64,000 nucleotides of DNA from Metallyticus violacea. Its lineage: Eukaryota; Arthropoda; Insecta; Mantodea; Metallyticidae. Positions 58,127-64,000 of this stretch are shown here, one piece after another. The stretch lies in contig CM060831.1 of assembly GCA_030762175.1 (NCBI GenBank), forward strand, positions 71,827,001 to 71,891,000. The letters run 5' to 3'. Within the stretch, counting starts at the first letter, position 1; the number at the start of each line of letters is the position of its first letter. Position numbers and translations under genes: made by a program. Under the pieces are notes generated by a model. It worked only from the letters and a program-made list of their open reading frames with translations. It was not told where the DNA came from and ran no database searches.

Positions 58127-58515
58127 TAAGGAACTGCACTCTCCTAAAGAGACAGCTTCGGGACTGTATGCCCAAATTTCCTTAAATGGAGAAACTGTAA
58201 TTGTTAATTCAGAATATTTTGTGACCATACTGGAAGAACCGCTCTTACAGCTGCTTGGAACTGACTACAAAGTCTTTTATTTCCAGCAAGATGGAGCAAC
58301 ATCTCACACCGCATAAAACTGTGTAACCGCTGTTCGCAGAATGTTTCCGACTGTTTTATCTCGTTTTGGAGACATCTGATCTTACCTTTATGTGCAGATA
58401 TTTAAAAAACAAAGAGTTCGAAGACGTGTCATGCCAATTCCGACAAACCCCTGCTGAAGAAGTTGCAGCTGTTGGGGAATATCCGCGGAGCTATTTGTAA
58501 GATTACTTCAAGAAA
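58127..58515 (+). pseudogene. Mariner-type DDE transposase remnant
   Basis: The frame reads HSPKETASGLYAQI, VNSEYFVTILEEPL, GTDYKVFYFQQDGATSHTA, then a stop, then VRRMFPTVLSRFGDI and, frameshifted, YLKNKEFEDV and TPAEEVAA. FQQDGATSHTA carries the second catalytic aspartate, and LISRFGDI-WP and YLK-KVFE follow it in this mariner-type lineage. The segment between FGDI and YLKNK that should hold SPDLTPCDFFLWG and the third catalytic residue is deleted. Its ATG would lie in the inserted SINE-B, so the apparent start is spurious. The N-terminal helix-turn-helix is not recognisable upstream. Confidence 0.75.
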
Positions 58516-59685
58516 GAAAGCACAGATTTTTTTTTAAAAAAAAAGCACCTCTCCTTTTTGTAATTTTGAGAAAACAAGTTTGTAAATATTGGATAATAAA
58601 TGAAACATTTTAATGTATTTATAAATGCTTCTTTATCGAATTTAACTATTTGAGATATGTTAATCAGCTCAGTGCCTGTTTATGAAAGTAAGAAGTTTTC
58701 AGCCCTTAAAAGCTTAAAAAAGTATGCTTTTGACCAAAGCATGGATATCCTTAAATTATTTTATTTTTAAAGCGGTATCCGTGAGTATCGTATTCACCGT
58801 GTATAGCCGCACATGTGGTCAATACTTGTATAGCTTTTTCTGAATAGATTCTATTTTAGTCTTCTATTTTATACTAAATTTACGAGTATATTTCTTGTGC
58901 TCATATTTAATCACCTATCAGAATAATAAACGAAAAAGAGATGTCAAAGATGCTCTTCGACTGCAACGAACACGGCTATATAAAGAAAATAGCTAGACGA
59001 TTATGTCACATTTAACTGTCATCTTTTTGCATTTATGCTGTCGGAAATAGCAAATACATATCCGCTACAGCACAGACGTGTGTGTGTATATCTCTCTCTA
59101 GTTTGCTACTGCTGGATAACGTTCACGAAAGTTGATCTCTTTTTCGTTCCCCTTTTATGGTACTTATGTGTTACTAAGTCTTTCTGGACGGAAGATCAAA
59201 TTTAATAAAAGCATGAAGTGGGGCGTGACAAACAGGAAAATATGCTTTAGTATTTTCCAGTGTAAAACACTAGCACTTATTGGGCAGCGAGAGAGAGGGA
59301 GAGAGTAAAGAAAGACGTCCAAGCGTGTTTCTCTCACTTCATTTCGCCTTTATGGCTTCCTGGCGACCTAAGGTAACGTTGAGACTTTCCACTCCCTCCG
59401 CACTATAACTTGTTATAAAAGTTAAGGGCCCTGAATGCTCCAATAAGACCCGCTACACTTTCCTGAAATGTGAACAGTACTTGCGAGGTACAGTCACTGA
59501 CAAAATTTCCCTATTGCACGAGATATACTCCCAATATTAGCGCTGTATTTTGTGCAATAAGTTATGTTTTTCCATTCCCAATAGGTAACAGAAAGACTCT
59601 GCACATAATCATAATCATTAGGGTTTCCGAGAAGACTTCCATCTCTGTTAGGCGCCAAGTTCTTTACTCCAAGTCTTTCTAAACA
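58516..59685. other. No gene seen
   Basis: AT-rich to 58930, then mixed composition. No motif recognised. Confidence 0.4.
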
Positions 59686-59760
59686 TGGCGGGATGTCTTA
59701 GGCGGTAATGTTCGACTCGAATTTCAGAGGTTTCGGGTTCAATTCTCTTGGGAGATATCT
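59686..59760 (+). repeat. tRNA-like head, possible SINE
   Basis: An A-box-like TGTCTTAGGCGGTAATG is followed by a B-box-like GGGTTCAATTCTCTTGGG at the expected spacing. The acceptor ends do not pair well, so it is not called a tRNA gene. No known SINE body follows. Confidence 0.35.
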
Positions 59761-59832
59761 TCAGCCCTCGCACAGTGTATATTTACATAATACGTCTATA
59801 TTTACAGCATAGTTATAGTGAAAAATAATAAA

Positions 59833-59833
59833 G

Positions 59834-59889
<56 letters not shown>

Positions 59890-60340
59890 GTAAAAGGTTG
59901 GGCCTACTAAGAATTTCCAGAAAATATGTATTAATATATCTTTTATTGAAAATATAGTTTCTTTGACAAAATATTGTTGTATTGTTCATTAGATGTTTTA
60001 AACTAGGTTTCTAGGGTATTTATCAGAAAAATTAATTAGTAGAAAAATTCATCGTATTATTTTGATTATTCTTGATTGAATATGTGTATCATATTTAAAG
60101 TATAATAATAATAAATGGTAAAAATTTGACCTAGTAGGAATTTCCAGAAAATATGTATTTATATATTTTTTATTGAAAATGTGGGTTTATGTGATAAAAT
60201 ATTTCGTTTTTACATTGGTTATTGTGGGTTAGATGTTTTAAAATAGTTTCTAAGGTATTGATCTTCATCCAGAAAATGAATTAGAAGAAAAAACCTTTTG
60301 TTTATTATTGGTTGAAAATCAGTTTCATATTTATTTATCT
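59833..60340. repeat. Diverged tandem duplication, unit about 265 bp
   Basis: AAGTATAATAATAATAA, then AATTTCCAGAAAATATGTAT, TTTATTGAAAAT, TTAGATGTTTTAAA and TTTCATATTTA-type segments occur in the same order in two consecutive units beginning at about 59833 and 60098. In the first unit the AAT stretch has expanded into a (AAT)n microsatellite (59835-59887). Non-coding. Confidence 0.8.
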
Positions 60341-61144
60341 TATTGTTAAAGCTGCTAGTTTTTATGTAAATGAAACCAGCATTGCGCTTATTTTAGATAA
60401 TGTCGTATCGGCATTAGTATTTTGTGTTAAACCATTTTATATATTTTATATAAAACAATTCATTCATCACTGACTGTACAGCACATGAAGGAACTGGGCT
60501 TTCTCAATAAATAGAAATCATTCTTTTCCATCTTTCTTCTCATGCCAACTCTTTTCCGGCGTTCTCTACATCTTGTCTCCTTCTTGCTTTCCTTGAATAT
60601 CCACATAATGTCATTTTAGGAAGTATTTTATCTGCCATAGGTTCTACGTGTTTTTAACCTACCATTCTTAAAAAAATATATTTGGTTTCCCAAACAATTT
60701 GAATAGCGCTCTATTTTTTCTACATATAATTTGTCCATTTTCAAAATGTGGCCCATATGTTATCCTCAGAACTGCAGCGGTTTTATAAGGCAAGGGGGTT
60801 AGTTAAAATATGTAGAGTGAAGGAAAATATTTGGAAAACGTTTGAATTTTATTGTTTTGGATTCTCAGAGGTCAATGAAAATTCTTCCCCTCCGACGATT
60901 GGATTTTGTTGATTTATATTTTGCCACGGCTGTTGAGACTCTGCTGCTGGATACTTTTATGGTCCTGTGACCATAGGGAAAGGAGTATATGGAGATTGAT
61001 AAGATTTTTCGTTATGGAAGATGGAACATAATTTATTGTTCATAAACTATTGCACATAAAATGTACTGCCGTTATTTCCTGGAGAATATGTGCCACTTTC
61101 GCACTAACTATGACGATCACTTTGACGTTTATTAGTTTGATAAA
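60341..61144. other. No gene seen
   Basis: AT-rich, with no recognised motif. Confidence 0.4.
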
Positions 61145-61366
61145 ACTAATCCTGAAATCAACTAATCCTGAAACGGAACTGAACTCAACTAATAAAGCTC
61201 TTCCCCTGAACGGAACTGAACTGACCGTGCCTATCTTCCACACTGATAATGCCTCACACTGAATACTCTTCCAGAACTAACTACCACTTTACGCTAATGG
61301 AATTCAACTGAGAAACCCCTTGCACTGATAATGTCCCACTAAATACTCTCCCAAAATCGACTGCGG
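61145..61366. repeat. Degenerate short tandem repeats
   Basis: CTAATCCTGAAA appears twice 16 bp apart, CGGAACTGAACT twice, and ACTGATAATG followed by an ACTAAATACTCT-like segment twice at an 82-bp spacing (61242 and 61324). Frames open across it on both strands are explained by the repeats. Confidence 0.55.
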
Positions 61367-63346
61367 GTCGGAAAATTACAATACTAAATAAACATGACCT
61401 TCGTGACTTTTTACATGTAGATATCAACTCAAGCTGCTAGCTCCTTCCCTTGAAGAGGTTATCAGCCTGTCTTTTCATTCCTGTAGTTGCCCTATGCTTT
61501 ATTCTGCCTACTCTGCTTTACAATTCTCTAACAGCATACAAATAAACAACTTACTCAAGGATTCTCTTTTAAGAATTTCTCCAGAAAACATCGGGTTACT
61601 TGGGTCATCTTTACAAATATTATTACAATAGACAACAGAAATGTCCAGGCCAGATTTATGGCTGTGGTAGCTTTTTGAACCCTGGCAAGAAAATAATTTT
61701 ATACGCAATAATTCAACACTTGTGCAGGAAATAAAACTACATTATAATAAATAATAAATAATACGACTATAATAAATAATTTACATAAAATTACTTGATA
61801 TAATTACCCTAATTAAATATAAGGCTGACAGCTTATAAATACTGTTTTCAGAACCTTACCTTTTCAGGCTGCTAATACATTTTGACTACTTTCAGTCAGC
61901 ATCCAAGCTCACTGGTATAAAATAATAATTATTATTGTTAAAATATTTCCTTCCATGGAAATTCCTGATGATAGCAAAGGAAAGTTGCAGATACATGTAA
62001 TGGCATACTTCAAAGAGGAGCTAAAATTGTCAAAGGGGCTTATTTGCAGTTCAACAGGGAGTCGTACGCTAGTTCGAGACTTTTGCATTTCAAATTCAAT
62101 TTTGTGTCCAAAAGACAAAGCCCTCGTAATATACACAGCGATATTAACGCGCTTGTCTCAGTTGTCATTCACTTTTTATGCACATGGAAATTTAAGCGAA
62201 GTGTTAGCAAGTAAAATGGGGCTCGGCCGTGCAATATGAGAGCAAGGACAGGAGTTAAAGCCTATACAATGAGATAGCCAGTTCGGAGCTTCTTGTCTGT
62301 TAACGTAGGTGCTTACAGCGAATTATACCTCGATAATTAACACTTAGGTACTTATATTCTGCTTTGAAAATATTTTTAATCGTATTCATAAACACTATGC
62401 ATAAAGTTCAAATTGATTGCAATCTTAAATTTTTCGGTATATGGCGTGCTTCTACTTGTTTATAGTTGCGTTTGGTTATCTCTGTCATTAATTGCTGTAG
62501 CTAATGTTGTAAAGTTGTGTGCTTTTAAACAACATATTTTTATTTTTTATATTATTGGCAGGAGAAAGTATTTAAACTAATACACTTTTTTTGGAATTAA
62601 GCTCTGAATATTATAATGTTGCTGCAACTAAAGTTTTATTATTTCAACATTTGATATTTTAGAACTTAACATAAGAACTTTTACTAACTTCTACAAAAAG
62701 CCAATATATTAATAAAAAACATATACTCTGATTTTAATGGTATTTTTTCTGCTCCCTTGATGTTATGTTTTCTGTCACCATATTCAACTGATCGAAATCA
62801 AAATTCTTTCATTCTTTCTTAAAAAATTATTTTATATTGAATTTCACAATAACCTGTCTTCACAACACAGGATAAATAAATTAATTAACACATTCTATTA
62901 TGATACCAATTTGCACTTTCGTAAAACAAATGAAGTGTTGGATAGAGGTACAGAAAATGATTTATTTTATTTTGTGTTCTCTGAGAAAATATTAAAATTA
63001 ATGTCGCTTCAAAAAGATAACTATGTTGTCATAAAATCACACTGAAATAGTGCGAAAGGTTCTGTTTTATAAAAAAAAAAAATCTTCAAAATTTAACAGT
63101 TAATATTAGTGTTTTTTTTTCAAAAACTTTAATTTCATTGTAATATAAAGGTTGAGCTATTTTTTAAAAACCTGTATATAAAAATACAACCAACCAGTGA
63201 CAAAAGTAAACTCTGCACGAACTATGGACTAGTTATTACTTTTTTCTTTACTATATTGCTAGGACAGGGAAGTATCATATTACATCGTTAAGGTATTTCG
63301 AAAACATCTCTTCTAAAATCACCCAAAGTATGTTTTTTTTTAATTC
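61367..63346. other. No confident gene
   Basis: A 94-codon plus-strand frame at 61955-62239 (for example GSRTLVRDFCISNSILCPKD) has more balanced composition but no family I recognise. The rest is AT-rich. Confidence 0.35.
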
Positions 63347-63450
63347 GTGTTTAATACCTCTTTTCACTACTGAGGCATCACATGCATTGGACACTAAAGT
63401 TACACACATAAGGAAGAGCATACATTTGAAATGAAATTCTTAACATATCT
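63347..63450 (-). repeat. SINE-B tail fragment (antisense)
   Basis: GTGTTTAATACCTCTTTTCA, CTGAGGCATCACATGCATTG and TTTGAAATGAAAT correspond to the tail side of SINE-B; the head is missing. Confidence 0.6.
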
Positions 63451-63742
63451 AAACAAATGGTAAACACGTAAGCCTGTTCATTTGTCTACCTTTTAATTGT
63501 TGTAAAATTCAAGTATTATACTTTTTATTTATTTAAATTTATATATCATGAATGAGTAAATTTGTTATTTTTTGATTTAGCAGTCTAGAATTTTTCTCTT
63601 TTAAATATTGGAAGAAACGATTAGAAAAGTTTTTAATAAATGAAATAAATACTCAACGACTACATTTAAGTTGATATGGTATGTTTATGGCTACAGGAAT
63701 TATTATAAATATTGGAACATAAAATGATGCCGTAGGGCTCTA

Positions 63743-64000
63743 AATGCCGGAACACGCATTATATCTACATGGAGGCGATATCAAGAATTTGACAATCCAG
63801 AATAACAACATACAGGTAAACCAAGGATTGCTACAGCTACACAAGACAGATGACTGTGGTTAAGGGTCCCAAAAGAAAGGAGAACAACTGCCTCACGTTA
63901 AGGAGTGCCCTACATAGTTGACAATTTGTTTTAACCCAATGTGTTAGAAAGAGTGCTTTATTCTCTTCGTCCAGTGATTCAGCATGGAAATTGGGCGGCA
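63743..64000 (+). pseudogene. Tc1-type transposase N-terminal remnant, cut by the window end
   Basis: One frame reads NAGTRIISTWRRYQEFDNPE, a stop, QHTGKPRIATATQDR, a stop, LWLRVPKERRTTAS, and later LRPVIQHGNWA. This follows the Tc1 transposase order: helix-turn-helix with W-RYQETGS, GRPR-TTA-QDR--L-L-A-R-RR-TA, then RP-...H---RL-WA. At least four in-frame stops make it dead. The catalytic DDE part, if present, would lie beyond position 64000. Confidence 0.65.

Noticed and set aside
61040..61262. Overlapping frames of 67 and 70 codons on opposite strands
   Set aside because: They partly cover the degenerate tandem repeats, which remove stops in both directions.
1..64000. CRISPR array, rRNA genes, bacterial operons or a prophage
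   Set aside because: No regularly spaced repeat array, rRNA core sequence, Shine-Dalgarno-spaced gene run or phage gene order is visible; the content is that of a nuclear eukaryotic genome.

Overview
The window is AT-rich eukaryotic DNA with no operons, no bacterial-type coding density, no rRNA operon and no CRISPR array. What can be recognised is almost entirely mobile-element debris: tRNA-derived SINEs with target-site duplications, many decayed Tc1/mariner-type transposases, a pogo/Tigger-type element, a Harbinger-type fold-back element, LINE reverse-transcriptase scraps and the GIY-YIG end of a Penelope-like element. That mix, with the AT-rich background and simple repeats, suggests an arthropod with a large, repeat-laden genome. 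A spider or a large-genome insect would fit, but I cannot fix the species. The window reads as intergenic or intronic DNA. I found no protein-coding gene I would call with confidence, only four weak exon candidates (49653-49994 +, 23397-23504 -, 56291-56404 +, 43650-43785 -).

Layout. 1-7 kb: a hAT-like scrap, a degenerate tRNA-like head and a SINE-B fragment. 7.9-9.7 kb: a decayed mariner transposase split by a younger SINE-A, followed by an antisense transposase helix-turn-helix scrap. 12-19.4 kb: possible LINE and mariner scraps, SINE-A, -B and -C copies, and a 1.5-kb Tigger-type element holding a SINE-A. 22-27 kb: two SINE-A copies, an 813-bp internally deleted mariner with intact ends, a LINE C-terminal remnant, a diverged direct duplication and a SINE-B. 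28.8-30.2 kb: an unusual hairpin between direct repeats, a SINE-B and a mariner scrap. 35-37 kb: a Penelope-type hairpin with a hammerhead-like core and a 1.13-kb Harbinger-type fold-back element. 39.6-40.1 kb: a GC-richer block that looks regulatory. 44.8-45.3 kb: a MITE. 49.6-52.3 kb: a candidate exon, a young SINE-B and the Penelope-like endonuclease reading frame. 53-64 kb: SINE-C, a LINE reverse-transcriptase scrap, nested SINE-B in mariner, tandem duplications and a Tc1 transposase cut by the window end.

The nesting gives a relative history. DNA transposons (mariner, Tigger) are older. SINE-A and SINE-B inserted later and still show target-site duplications of 8-13 bp. SINE-A and SINE-C share a central domain although their heads and tails differ, so they look like members of one SINE superfamily. 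I did not find a convincing new biological system; the most unusual items are listed in the findings.
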